Source: TMED26 sp002694075
Lineage (GTDB): Bacteria; Pseudomonadota; Alphaproteobacteria; Thalassobaculales; Thalassobaculaceae
Direction: 5' to 3'
DNA: 64,000 nucleotides
NCBI GenBank assembly: GCA_036160575.1
Contig: JAYYDT010000025.1
Coordinates: 1-64,000, forward strand
Shown here: positions 41,745 to 50,542 of the stretch, in pieces
Layout: the number at the start of each line of letters is the position of its first letter
Numbering within the stretch: position 1 is the stretch's first letter
Position numbers and translations under genes: made by a program
The notes under the pieces: model-generated
Told to the model about the DNA's origin: nothing
Database searches by the model: none
What the model saw: the letters and a program-made list of their open reading frames with translations, nothing else

Positions 41745-42972
41745 CGGCGCTCTCCGCCAGGTTGTCGGTGAAATGGCCGGCGATGCGGGCGGCCAGACGG
41801 GTGGCGACGGCGTTTTTCGACATCGGCTCCCATGCTTCGGCTTGCTCGCCGGTGATCAAATGCACGGTGTTTTGATCGCCGCCGAAGGTGCCGGTGGCCG
41901 GGCCGACGTCATTGGCGACAATCCAGTCGCAGCCTTTGCGCCGGCGTTTGTCATGGGCGTGGGCGATAATGTCCGCGGTTTCGGCGGCGAAGCCGATGAC
42001 CAGGTCGGGGCGCCCGCGTTCGTTGGCCAGCGACGACAGAATGTCGGGGTTTTCGACCAATTCCAAGGCCGGTGGCACGCCGCCGCCGTCCTTTTTCAAT
42101 TTGCCGTTGGCGACTTTTTTCACGCGCCAATCGGCGACGGCGGCGGCGCACACCGCGATATCGGCCGGTAACGCCGCGCGGCAGGCGGCCAGCATGTCAT
42201 CGGCGCTTTCGACATGGCGCATGGTGACGCCGGCGGGATCGGGTTGCGCGGTTGGGCCGCTAACCAAGGTGACCGCCGCCCCGAGATCGCGCAGGGCGGC
42301 GGCGATGGCGTGCCCCTGTTTGCCGGAGGACCGGTTGGCGATATAGCGCACCGGATCGATCGGTTCATGGGTCGGGCCGCTGGTGACCAGGGCGTGTCGA
42401 CCGGTCAGCGCGCCGGTCCCGGCCAAGCGCGCGGCGATGGCCGCCAGGATGGTCGCCGGTTCGGCCATGCGGCCGGCGCCGACCTCGCCGCAGGCGAGCG
42501 CCCCCGCCTCGGGGCCGATTTGCCGCACGCCGCGCGCGCGCAAGGTCGCGACATTGGCGGCGACCGCCGGGTGGGCCCACATCTGGGCGTTCATCGCCGG
42601 TGCCATCATCACCGGTTTGTCGGAGGCGAGCAGCACCGTCGAAGCCAGGTCGTCAGCGGCCCCGGTGGCCATTTTGGCGATGAAATCGGCGCTCGCCGGC
42701 GCCACCACCAGGACATCGGCCTCGCGGCTGAGGCGGATATGGCCCATTTCCGATTCATCGGTCAGCGAGAAAAGCTCGGTGTAAACCTTGTCCTCGCTTA
42801 GCGCCTGCACCGACAGCGGCGTCACGAATTGCGCCGCGCCGGCGGTCATGACCACGCGCACGGCGGCGCCGCCGTCGCGCAGGCGGCGGATCAATTCCAA
42901 ACATTTATAGGCGGCGATGCCGCCGGTGATGACCAACAACACCCGTTTGCCGGCCAGGGAAACTGCGCTCAT
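41737..42972 (-). CDS. coaBC: Bifunctional phosphopantothenoylcysteine decarboxylase/phosphopantothenate-cysteine ligase
   Basis: A 411-residue fusion for coenzyme A synthesis. The flavin domain (1-about 180) begins G-K-R-V-L-L-V-I-T-G-G-I-A-A-Y-K and has P-A-M-N-A-Q-M-W. The CoaB domain begins with T-S-G-P-T-H-E-P-I-D-P-V-R-Y-I-A-N-R-S-S-G and includes A-A-V-A-D-W-R. ATG 42972 is used as the standard N-terminus. The divergent gap to pseG is 77 bp. CoA supply is relevant to the large acyl-CoA cluster but the gene is housekeeping. Confidence 0.95.
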   Translation of the reverse strand: MSAVSLAGKRVLLVITGGIAAYKCLELIRRLRDGGAAVRVVMTAGAAQFVTPLSVQALSEDKVYTELFSLTDESEMGHIRLSREADVLVVAPASADFIAKMATGAADDLASTVLLASDKPVMMAPAMNAQMWAHPAVAANVATLRARGVRQIGPEAGALACGEVGAGRMAEPATILAAIAARLAGTGALTGRHALVTSGPTHEPIDPVRYIANRSSGKQGHAIAAALRDLGAAVTLVSGPTAQPDPAGVTMRHVESADDMLAACRAALPADIAVCAAAVADWRVKKVANGKLKKDGGGVPPALELVENPDILSSLANERGRPDLVIGFAAETADIIAHAHDKRRRKGCDWIVANDVGPATGTFGGDQNTVHLITGEQAEAWEPMSKNAVATRLAARIAGHFTDNLAESADD

Positions 42973-43049
42973 CGCCCTGTCATCCGAAACCGCTATCCAC
43001 GGCGCGAGGATACGTGGCCAGCGGCGCCCACGCAAGGTACACTCCGGCC

Positions 43050-44021
43050 ATGCCCACGCTGCGCTTCGCGATCGCCGCCGGCCCCTCCCTCGGGCTCGGT
43101 CATTTAAGACGGATGCAGGTTTTGGCCGCCGCCGCCCGTGCCGCCGATCTCTCGGTGGCGCTGCATGTCGGTGACGCGGCGGGACCGCGGCCGGCCGACT
43201 TGATCGCCGACGCCGCTTGGCCGCCAGACCTGCCGGGGCCGGTGCCGGCGGCCAGCTGGGACGCGTTGCCGGCGGCTGACGCGTTGATTGTCGATGGCGC
43301 CATTTTCGATGCCGCGCAATGCCGGCGCTGGCGCCGCCGCACCGGCTGCTTGGTGGTGATCGACGATACCGGTGCGGCGCCGCGGCCGGCCGACCTGCTG
43401 GTCAATCCGGGCTTGGCCGGCGGCGCCGTTGATTACGCCGCCCACCCGGTCACGGCGGTTCTGCGCGGGCCCGCGCACGCGCTTGTCGATGCGCGCTTTT
43501 TCGCCGTGCCGGCGGTCGCCGCCGAGAGTGGGCGGGTGGTGGTCGCCTTCGGGGCCAGCGATGACGGCCGGGTCGGCGGACCGGTCGCCGAAGCCTTGCT
43601 GGCCGCCGGGCTGCCGGCGGTCGATTTGGTGACCTCGCCCCTCTGGCCGGTGAACGAAACGGTCGCCGGTTTGGTCGCCGCCGGCGCCGGCCGGCTGGTC
43701 CACCACCACGGCGCCGAGATGGCCGCTTTGCTGGCCGACGCTTGGCTCTACTGCGGGGCCGCCGGGGTCACTGTCGGCGAGGCGCTGGCCGCCGGTCGGG
43801 CGGTGGTGGCGGCCGCCCTGGTGGCGGATCAAGCGCCCAATATCGCGGTGTTGAAGGCCGCCGGGCTGGCCGCCTTCGCGGCCGTCGATCCAGCGGCGAT
43901 GGCGGCGGCGGCGGTCGCCGAACGGGCCTGGCGGCGGCCGCGCCCGGCGCTGGCGCCGCGACCGGGCGGACCGGCGCGGGTGATCGCCGGGATCCTCGCG
44001 CGCTTGGCACAAGACTGCTAA
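43050..44021 (+). CDS. pseG: UDP-2,4-diacetamido-2,4,6-trideoxy-beta-L-altropyranose hydrolase PseG-like
   Basis: A 323-residue GT-B-fold protein. The N-terminus G-P-S-L-G-L-G-H-L-R-R-M carries the histidine that PseG proteins use to activate water. The C-terminal half holds G-A-A-G-V-T-V-G-E-A-L-A-A-G-R, the UDP-binding loop. It would remove UDP from the pseudaminic acid precursor. It is followed after 9 nt by a PseI-like synthase. PseB, C, H and F are absent here. The residues are very Ala-rich, reflecting the high GC. Confidence 0.85.
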   Translation: MPTLRFAIAAGPSLGLGHLRRMQVLAAAARAADLSVALHVGDAAGPRPADLIADAAWPPDLPGPVPAASWDALPAADALIVDGAIFDAAQCRRWRRRTGCLVVIDDTGAAPRPADLLVNPGLAGGAVDYAAHPVTAVLRGPAHALVDARFFAVPAVAAESGRVVVAFGASDDGRVGGPVAEALLAAGLPAVDLVTSPLWPVNETVAGLVAAGAGRLVHHHGAEMAALLADAWLYCGAAGVTVGEALAAGRAVVAAALVADQAPNIAVLKAAGLAAFAAVDPAAMAAAAVAERAWRRPRPALAPRPGGPARVIAGILARLAQDC

Positions 44022-44030
44022 TCTTCCGAT

Positions 44031-45098
44031 ATGACCGTTGGCTTTGAGATCGCGGGCCGGCCGATTGGCGCCGGCGCGCCGCCCTATATCGTCGCCGAGA
44101 TGTCGGGTAATCATCGCGGCGAGTTGGCGCGCGCCAAGGACTTGGTGCGGGCGGCCAAAGCGGCCGGCGCCGACGCGGTCAAATTACAAACCTATACCGC
44201 CGAGACTCTGACCATCGACCATGACGGGCCCGGTTTCGTAATCGACAGTGGGTTGTGGGCCGGCCGTCGTCTGTTCGACCTCTACCGCGAGGCGGCGACG
44301 CCTTGGGAATGGCACCAACCCTTGTTCGCCTTGGGGCGCGAGATCGGCATCACCGTGTTTTCGGCGCCCTTCGACGCGACCGCCGTGGACCTGCTGCGCG
44401 GCCTTGACGCGCCAGCTTACAAAATCGCCTCGCCGGAGATTGTCGATCTGCCGTTGATCCGCCGGGTCGCGGCCACCGGCCGGCCGCTGATCATTTCCAC
44501 CGGCATGGCCGCCTGGCTGGAAATTGAGGCGGCGGTCGCCGCCGCGCGGGCGGCGGGCGCGCGCGATCTGGCCGTTTTGCATTGCGTGTCGGCCTATCCA
44601 ACCCCAGCCGCCGACGCGCATCTGGCGACCCTGGTGGACCTCGCCGGCCGGCTGGACTGCGTGGTTGGCCTGTCGGATCACAGCACCGGCACGGCGGTGG
44701 CGGTGGCGGCGGTGGCGCTTGGCGCGCGCGTCGTCGAAAAGCATTTCACTTTGGCCCGCGCCGACGGCGGGGTGGACAGCGCCTTTTCTCTCGAGCCGGC
44801 GGAATTGGCCGACCTGGTCGGCGCCTGCCGGGACGCGGCGGCGGCGGTCGGCGTCGCCCACGATGGCCCGCTCGCCGCCGAGGCGGAGATGGTTAAACTG
44901 CGCCGCTCGCTCTATGTGGTCGCCGAAGTGCCGGCCGGCGCCGTTTTGACCGCCGATCACGTCCGCTCGATCCGGCCCGGCGGCGGTCTGCCGCCGGCCG
45001 CCATCGACCAAGTCTTGGGCCGCCGGGCGGCGCGTGACCTGGCCTATGGCGAACCGCTCGACTGGACCATGGTGGTGGGCGGCGCGCCGGTCGGCTGA
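44031..45098 (+). CDS. pseI: Pseudaminic acid synthase PseI (NeuB family)
   Basis: A 355-residue protein with an N-terminal NeuB TIM barrel (Y-I-V-A-E-M-S-G-N-H-R-G, D-A-V-K-L-Q-T-Y, K-I-A-S-P-E-I-V-D-L-P-L-I, I-S-T-G-M-A, L-S-D-H-S-T-G) and a C-terminal antifreeze-like SAF domain (R-S-L-Y-V-V-A-E-V-P-A-G, about 295-350). The M-S-G-N-H variant rather than I-G-x-N-H is typical of PseI. It condenses the PseG product with phosphoenolpyruvate to give pseudaminic acid, used on flagellin or surface glycans. Confidence 0.88.
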   Translation: MTVGFEIAGRPIGAGAPPYIVAEMSGNHRGELARAKDLVRAAKAAGADAVKLQTYTAETLTIDHDGPGFVIDSGLWAGRRLFDLYREAATPWEWHQPLFALGREIGITVFSAPFDATAVDLLRGLDAPAYKIASPEIVDLPLIRRVAATGRPLIISTGMAAWLEIEAAVAAARAAGARDLAVLHCVSAYPTPAADAHLATLVDLAGRLDCVVGLSDHSTGTAVAVAAVALGARVVEKHFTLARADGGVDSAFSLEPAELADLVGACRDAAAAVGVAHDGPLAAEAEMVKLRRSLYVVAEVPAGAVLTADHVRSIRPGGGLPPAAIDQVLGRRAARDLAYGEPLDWTMVVGGAPVG

Positions 45099-45103
45099 TT
45101 TGG

Positions 45104-45892
45104 TTAGCGGCCTTTAAAAGCGGTCGGCCGTTTTTCCATGAAGGCGCGTCGGCCCTCGATGTAGTCCTCCGACGCGAAACAGGCGTCGACCATTTCTTGC
45201 ACCTTGTCCAATTCCCGAGTGTCCGGATCCTTGAAAGCCTGGATCGCGGCGAATTTGAGCGCCGCGACGGTCAGCGGGGCGTTTTGGGCGATCTGGCCGG
45301 CGTACTCCATGACATGGTTTTCCAGCGCTTCTTCCTCGACGATTTGCTGAACCAAACCGATGCGCTGGGCGTCCTCGGCGGTGATCCGCCGGGCCGAAAA
45401 GATGATGTCCTTGGCCGCGCCGGGGCCGACGGTGTCGATCAATTGCTTGACCCGCTGAAAGGGATAGCCGAGCCCGAGGCGCGCGGCCGGCAGGCCAAAG
45501 CGCGATTTCGGCGAGCAAATGCGAACATCGCAGCACAGCGAGAGCGCCAAGCCGCCGCCGATACAATAGCCGTTGATCATCGCCACGGTCGGTTTGCCGA
45601 GGTTGGAGATGCCTTCGTAAACAGCCTTGGTGCGGGTGTTGTAATAGGTCACCGCCTCGGCCTCGCTGCGCTCGCTCTCGAATTTGGAGATGTCGGCACC
45701 GGACACGAAGGCCTTGCCGCCGGCGCCGGTTAAGACAATCACACGGATCGCCTCATCGGCCATGAAATCGGCCAAAATCGCCTCGGCGGCGTCCCACATT
45801 TCCAGGGACACGGCATTATGGCGTGCCACATTGTTGAAGGTCATCACGCCGATGGCGCCGCGTTTTTCGGCCAACATCTTATCGGTGGTCAT
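45104..45892 (-). CDS. Crotonase-family protein lacking both usual catalytic glutamates
   Basis: A 262-residue enoyl-CoA hydratase/isomerase fold. Oxyanion-hole motifs are F-V-S-G-A-D-I-S-K (62-70) and Y-C-I-G-G-G-L-A-L-S-L (109-119). Where rat hydratase has Glu in G-G-G-C-E and P-E-I, this protein has Ala (G-G-G-L-A and F-G-L-P-A-A), so simple hydration of enoyl-CoA is doubtful. Another crotonase reaction (decarboxylation, isomerisation, thioester hydrolysis) is possible. ATG 45892 has GGGAGAAAG upstream. Upstream codons out to 46303 are open but not coding. Confidence 0.85.
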   Translation of the reverse strand: MTTDKMLAEKRGAIGVMTFNNVARHNAVSLEMWDAAEAILADFMADEAIRVIVLTGAGGKAFVSGADISKFESERSEAEAVTYYNTRTKAVYEGISNLGKPTVAMINGYCIGGGLALSLCCDVRICSPKSRFGLPAARLGLGYPFQRVKQLIDTVGPGAAKDIIFSARRITAEDAQRIGLVQQIVEEEALENHVMEYAGQIAQNAPLTVAALKFAAIQAFKDPDTRELDKVQEMVDACFASEDYIEGRRAFMEKRPTAFKGR

Positions 45893-46015
45893 AGCTTTCT
45901 CCCGTTCGCTCCTGTGCCCGTTCGTCGGCACTATAAAGCGCGGCGGCGGCCGGTCAATCGAAGCCGCCGCCGGCGCGCCGCCGCCGACCGGTCCGCGCCC
46001 CGGGGGGCGGGACCT

Positions 46016-46057
46016 GGCCGGTGATATTGGCCAAACTGCCGGCCTGTTGGTTTTTTT
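46016..46057 (+). promoter_or_regulatory. Hairpin plus T-run in the leader of the MmgE/PrpD gene
   Basis: GGCCGG (46016-46021) and CCGGCC (46039-46044) are inverted and are followed six bases later by seven Ts (46051-46057), 22 bp before the ATG. The loop is long (17 nt), so it is a weak terminator or attenuator candidate rather than a clear one. The rest of the 187-bp divergent gap is GC-rich with no obvious promoter. Confidence 0.3.
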
Positions 46058-46079
46058 CATGCCCCTCCGGAGGTTGCCC

Positions 46080-47468
46080 ATGTCAACCGATGCCTCGCCC
46101 GCCGCCGCCGGTCTTACCCGTGACTTGGCCGCCGCCGCCGCCGATCTGAAGGCCGCCGACCTGAGCGCCGACGCGCTCACCATGGCCCGCCATTGCCTGC
46201 TCGACTGGTTCGCGGTCACCATCGCCGGCGCCAACGAGCCGTTGGTCGATGTGTTGCTCGACGAAGTCACCAGCGAGGGGGGCGCGGCGCAAGCGCTGAT
46301 CATCGGCGCGGGGCGTAAGGCCTCGGTCAGTCAGGCGGCGTTGGTCAATGGCGCGGCCTCTCACGCCCTCGATTACGATGACGTCCATAGCGCCATGATC
46401 GGCCACCCGACGGTGCCGGTGGCGACCGCCATTCTGGCCCTGGCCGGTCAAACGCCGGTGAGTGGCGCCGATCTGTTGACCGCCTTTGTCGCCGGCTATG
46501 AGATCGAATGTCGGATCGGCCGCCTCATGCAAGACAGCCATTACGCCAAGGGTTTTCACTCCACCGCGACCATCGGCACGGTCGGCGCGGCGGTCGGCGC
46601 CGGTCGCCTGCTCGGCCTCGACGCCGCGCAGATGGCGACCGCCATCGGCATCGCCGCGACCCAGGCGGCCGGTTTGAAATCGCAATTCGGGACCATGTGC
46701 AAGCCGTTGCATGTCGGCAAGGCGGCGACCGGCGGCATTCTCGCCGCGCGCTTGGCCAAACGCGGCTTCACTGGCCGCGACGACATGCTCGAGGCGCCGC
46801 AGGGCTTGGCCGACGCGATGAGCGACCATTTCAACCCCGAGGCGGCGCGCGCGCCGGCGCCGCGCGGTTTCTGGATCCGCGAGAACCTGTTCAAATATCA
46901 CGCCGCTTGCTACCTGACCCATTCGACCATCGAATTGGCGCGCGATTTGGCGGTGGACGCGGCGGTCACGCCGGATCAGGTGGCCGCCCTGACCCTGTCG
47001 GTCGATCCCGGCCATTACAAGGTCTGCCACATCCTGGAGCCGGAAACCGGTTTGCAAACCAAGTTCAGTATGCGCCATACCGCCGCCCTTGGATTGGCCG
47101 GCGAGGACACCGCTCGCATCGACACCTATAGCGACGCCAACGCCGGGCGCGCGGATTTGGTGGCGCTGCGACAAAAGGTCAAGGTCACCGACAATGGCGG
47201 CCCCTTCACGATGGCCGGCGCGGTGCTGGAAACCACCGACGGGCGGCGTTTCGAGAAAAAATTCGATGTCGGGGTGCCGGCCGAGGACTTGGCTCAGCAG
47301 GGCGACCGGCTCCGCGCCAAGTTCGCCAGCTTGGTGGCGCCCAGCCTCGGCGACGAGACCAGCGCGGCGTTGGCGGCCGATTTGGACCGGGTGGACGGCT
47401 TCAACGACGCCGGCGCCGTTTTGTCGCGGCTGGGCGGATGGCTCGCCAAATCGAACGCCATGCACTAA
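46080..47468 (+). CDS. MmgE/PrpD family protein
   Basis: A 462-residue protein of the 2-methylcitrate dehydratase/cis-aconitate decarboxylase superfamily. Seen: H-A-L-D-Y-D-D-V-H (about 97-105), H-P-T-V-P-V-A-T-A, G-F-H-S-T-A-T-I-G-T-V-G-A-A and K-P-L-H-V-G-K-A-A. These line the active site of the family. Members dehydrate or isomerise hydroxylated polycarboxylates. In this acyl-CoA gene block the substrate is likely not methylcitrate, as no prpC is near. GGAGG precedes the ATG. Confidence 0.88.
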   Translation: MSTDASPAAAGLTRDLAAAAADLKAADLSADALTMARHCLLDWFAVTIAGANEPLVDVLLDEVTSEGGAAQALIIGAGRKASVSQAALVNGAASHALDYDDVHSAMIGHPTVPVATAILALAGQTPVSGADLLTAFVAGYEIECRIGRLMQDSHYAKGFHSTATIGTVGAAVGAGRLLGLDAAQMATAIGIAATQAAGLKSQFGTMCKPLHVGKAATGGILAARLAKRGFTGRDDMLEAPQGLADAMSDHFNPEAARAPAPRGFWIRENLFKYHAACYLTHSTIELARDLAVDAAVTPDQVAALTLSVDPGHYKVCHILEPETGLQTKFSMRHTAALGLAGEDTARIDTYSDANAGRADLVALRQKVKVTDNGGPFTMAGAVLETTDGRRFEKKFDVGVPAEDLAQQGDRLRAKFASLVAPSLGDETSAALAADLDRVDGFNDAGAVLSRLGGWLAKSNAMH

Positions 47469-47497
47469 ATAATAAATATTGGGTTTGGGGGAGCGTT

Positions 47498-48280
47498 ATG
47501 GAAATCACGGATTACTCGGAACTGGGCATCACCATCGAAGATCATGTGGCGGTGATGGAGATCCAGCGCCCACCCCATAATTTCTTCGACTTCGAGTTGA
47601 TCAGCCAGTTGTCGGCGGCCTGCGAGGCGTTGGGCGAAAACGACGCGTGCCGGACGATTGTGCTGTGCGCCGCCGGCAAATCCTTCTGCGCCGGCGCCAA
47701 TTTCGGCGATGGCTCGGGCGATCAGCATCAGCGCGACCGCCAGACCGGCCACCTGTATCAGGAAGCGGTCCGCTTGTTCCGCACTCCCAAGCCGATCATC
47801 GCGGCGGTCCATGGCGCGGCCATCGGTGGCGGCCTGGGTTTGGCGATTTCCGCCGATTTTCGTGTGACCTGCCCGGAAGCGCGGTTCGCCGCCAATTTCA
47901 CCCGCTTGGGCTTTCACCCAGGTTTTGGCCTGACCACCACCCTGCCGGAATTGATTGGTCGTCAGAAAGCGTCCTTGGTGTTCTACACCAGCCGCCGTTT
48001 CAAAGGCGACGAAGCCTTCGAGATGGGCATGGCCGATATTTTGGTCGACCAGGACCAGGTGCGCGCGGCGGCCCTCGACCTGGCCCGCGAAATCGCCGTC
48101 AACTCACCGCTGGGGGTGGTTTCGACCCGAGCGACCTTGCGCGCCGGCTTGGCTGACCGAGTGGCGGCGGCCACCGACCACGAACTGAAAGAGCAGGAAT
48201 GGCTGCGCGCGACGGAGGATTTCCGCGAAGGCGTGCGCGCCACGGCCGAACGCCGCCTGCCCAATTTCCAGGGCCGTTGA
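47498..48280 (+). CDS. Crotonase-family protein, atypical active site
   Basis: A 260-residue enoyl-CoA hydratase/isomerase-fold protein. C-A-G-A-N-F (64-69) and A-A-I-G-G-G-L-G-L-A (107-116) form the oxyanion hole. The two classical glutamate positions are G114 and about F134, so neither acid is present. It is 29 nt after the MmgE/PrpD gene and 34 nt before an acyl-CoA dehydrogenase, so it belongs to the same operon. GGGGGAG precedes the ATG. The reaction is unknown but should involve a CoA thioester. Confidence 0.85.
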   Translation: MEITDYSELGITIEDHVAVMEIQRPPHNFFDFELISQLSAACEALGENDACRTIVLCAAGKSFCAGANFGDGSGDQHQRDRQTGHLYQEAVRLFRTPKPIIAAVHGAAIGGGLGLAISADFRVTCPEARFAANFTRLGFHPGFGLTTTLPELIGRQKASLVFYTSRRFKGDEAFEMGMADILVDQDQVRAAALDLAREIAVNSPLGVVSTRATLRAGLADRVAAATDHELKEQEWLRATEDFREGVRATAERRLPNFQGR

Positions 48281-48314
48281 GCGCCGCCGCGCCGGCCCAC
48301 CAAAGGAGACGCCG

Positions 48315-49370
48315 ATGAGCGAAATGACCGAAATCATCGTCGACACGACGCGCCGCATTTTCGAGGATTTGGGCGACCCGCAAACCATCATCAACGCCAA
48401 GGACGACAGCTGGCGGGCGCCGCTGTGGGCGGCGTTGGATGACGGCGGCCTGACCCGCGCCTGGGCCGACGAGGCGGCCGGCGGCGCCGGGCTGTCGGTC
48501 TCGGACACCTTCGAAATTATCCGCGTCGCCGGCGCGCACGCGGTGGCCGTGCCCCTGGTGCCGCATTTGTTGGCCGTCTGGCTGTGCAGCCGCGCCGGCA
48601 TGGCCCTGCCCGAGGGGGTGATGACGGTGGCCGCCCCGACCGGTGACGCGCTACCGACCTTGGCCGCCGATGGCACGCTGAAGGGCTTGATCGGGCCGGT
48701 CGCGCATGTCGATCAGGCCGGTCATTTGGCGGTGATGGCGGCAACCGCCGACGGCCCGGTGGCGGCTTTGGTCGCGGTTGACGCGGCGATGAGCGACCCC
48801 GGCAGTGACCAAGCCGGTGACGGTTTGGCGATGGTGCGCCTCGATGGCGTTACGCCGGTCGCCAGTGCGTCGGTCGACGTGACCGCCGAGGACGTGCAGG
48901 CCCTCGGCGCGGCGATGGCGGCGATGGCCGTCGCCGGCGCCTTCGAGGGCGCGCTGAAAATGTGTGTCGCCTATTCCCAGGACCGCGTCGCCTTTGGCCG
49001 GCCGATCGCCAAATTCCAAGCTGTTCAGCATTTGCTGGCGCGCCTCGCCGAGGAAACCGCCGCGGTGGTCGCCGCCGCCGCTTCGGCCGCTTTCGCCCTG
49101 GAGACGGCGGCGCGTCCGATGGACGCCTTCGTCGATATCGCCACCGCCAAGATTCGCGCCGGCGAAGCGGCCAGCGAAGGCGGTTTGATCGCCCATCAAG
49201 TGCATGGCGCGATTGGCTTCACCGCCGACCACCCGTTGCATCGCTATGTGCAACGGATGTGGTCCTGGCGCGATCAATTTGGCCGCGAAGCGGTCTGGGC
49301 CGAGCGACTCGGCCGTCACTTCGCCGCACAAGGCGGCGATGCCTTCTGGAAAACCATTACCGCCGCCTAA
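48315..49370 (+). CDS. Acyl-CoA dehydrogenase-like subunit A (short, lacks C-terminal E-I motif)
   Basis: A 351-residue member of the acyl-CoA dehydrogenase family. It retains D-R-V-A-F-G-R-P-I (223-231), the FAD-contacting R-x-F-G motif, and H-G-A-I-G-F-T-A-D-H-P-L-H (297-309). The middle domain is short, and it has no S-E-P-x-S-G-S-D FAD loop and no C-terminal G-G-T-x-E-I. The neighbouring gene has exactly the missing motifs, as in alpha2beta2 FadE pairs of steroid degraders. This subunit probably works only together with the next one. Confidence 0.87.
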   Translation: MSEMTEIIVDTTRRIFEDLGDPQTIINAKDDSWRAPLWAALDDGGLTRAWADEAAGGAGLSVSDTFEIIRVAGAHAVAVPLVPHLLAVWLCSRAGMALPEGVMTVAAPTGDALPTLAADGTLKGLIGPVAHVDQAGHLAVMAATADGPVAALVAVDAAMSDPGSDQAGDGLAMVRLDGVTPVASASVDVTAEDVQALGAAMAAMAVAGAFEGALKMCVAYSQDRVAFGRPIAKFQAVQHLLARLAEETAAVVAAAASAAFALETAARPMDAFVDIATAKIRAGEAASEGGLIAHQVHGAIGFTADHPLHRYVQRMWSWRDQFGREAVWAERLGRHFAAQGGDAFWKTITAA

Positions 49371-49390
49371 CGCGGCGTGGGAGACGCGTG

Positions 49391-50536
49391 ATGAGCCAAG
49401 CCATTCAATTTGATCCGATCCGCCTGCCCGACGCGGCCGAGGATTTGCGCAGCGAAGTGCGGGCCTTTCTCGCCGACAACGCCGAGCATCTGGACCGGCC
49501 GTCGCGGCGCGGGTTCGACCATGAATTCGCGCGCAAGGTGGCGGCCAAGGGCTGGATCGGCCTGACCTGGCCCAAGGAGTACGGTGGCCAGGAGCGCAGC
49601 TTTTTGGAGCGCTATGTGATCACCGAGGAATTCCTGGTGGCGCGGGCGCCAAGCCAGGTCTATTTCACCGCCGACCGACAAAGCGGACCGGTGATTTTGA
49701 AATACGGTGACGAGGAGCTCAAGCGCCAGGTCTTGCCGAGGATCATCGCCGGCGAATGCACCTTCGCCATCGGCATGAGCGAGCCGGATTCCGGCTCCGA
49801 CCTGTTCGCCGCCAAGGCCAAGGCCGAGCGGACCAACGAAGGCTGGCGCCTCAACGGCACCAAGGTCTGGACCACCGCCGCCCATGAGGCGGACTATATG
49901 ATCGGTCTGTTCCGGACCTCGCCGGCGACCAAGGAAAATCGCCGTCACGGCCTGACCCAATTCCTGGTCGATATGAAAAAGCCGGGCATCCAAACACGGC
50001 CGATTTTGTGGCCCAATGGCGACCATGACTTCAACGAGGTGGTGTTCGAGGATGTCGACCTGCCAGCCAATCATCTGCTTGGCGAGGAAGACAACGCCTG
50101 GATGCAAGCGACCGCCGAACTGGCCTATGAGCGTTCCGGCCCGGAACGTTTTCTGGAAACCATCGCGGTGTTGATCGAACTGGTCAACCTGGTCGGTCCG
50201 ACGCCGGATAGCCGCGCGGCCGAGGGGTTGGGCCGTTTGGTCGCCCAATTGTTCACCTTGCGGCGGATGTCGATTTCGGTCGCCGGCATGCTGGCGGCCG
50301 GCAAAGAGCCGGTTCTGGAAGCCTCCATCGTCAAGGACTTGGGCACGGTCTGGATGCAGAAACTGCCCGACATTTGCCGCGACTTGGGCGCCCTGATCGA
50401 CCGTGACCTGGCCGCGCGCCAGCGCTTCGAGGCGGCCTTGACCAGCAATATGCTGATCGCGCCGAAATTGACCATTCAGGGCGGCACGACCGAAATCCTG
50501 CGCGGCATCATCGCCCGCGGTCTTGGCTTGCGTTAA
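49391..50536 (+). CDS. Acyl-CoA dehydrogenase-like subunit B
   Basis: A 381-residue acyl-CoA dehydrogenase. It has W-P-K-E-Y-G-G-Q-E, the FAD loop G-M-S-E-P-D-S-G-S-D and the C-terminal G-G-T-T-E-I-L (364-370), but lacks the D-R-x-A-F-G-x-P-I motif, where it reads A-A-E-G-L-G-R-L-V-A-Q-L-F-T-L-R-R. It follows subunit A by 20 nt. The complementary motif loss suggests a mixed tetramer that oxidises an acyl-CoA side chain and passes electrons to ETF. Confidence 0.9.
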   Translation: MSQAIQFDPIRLPDAAEDLRSEVRAFLADNAEHLDRPSRRGFDHEFARKVAAKGWIGLTWPKEYGGQERSFLERYVITEEFLVARAPSQVYFTADRQSGPVILKYGDEELKRQVLPRIIAGECTFAIGMSEPDSGSDLFAAKAKAERTNEGWRLNGTKVWTTAAHEADYMIGLFRTSPATKENRRHGLTQFLVDMKKPGIQTRPILWPNGDHDFNEVVFEDVDLPANHLLGEEDNAWMQATAELAYERSGPERFLETIAVLIELVNLVGPTPDSRAAEGLGRLVAQLFTLRRMSISVAGMLAAGKEPVLEASIVKDLGTVWMQKLPDICRDLGALIDRDLAARQRFEAALTSNMLIAPKLTIQGGTTEILRGIIARGLGLR

Positions 50537-50542
50537 GCGCCT

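Noticed and set aside
45893..46303. N-terminal extension of the crotonase at 45104-45892
   Set aside because: The extra codons are Ser/Ala/Arg-rich, overlap the MmgE/PrpD coding region on the other strand, and the internal ATG has a good ribosome site.
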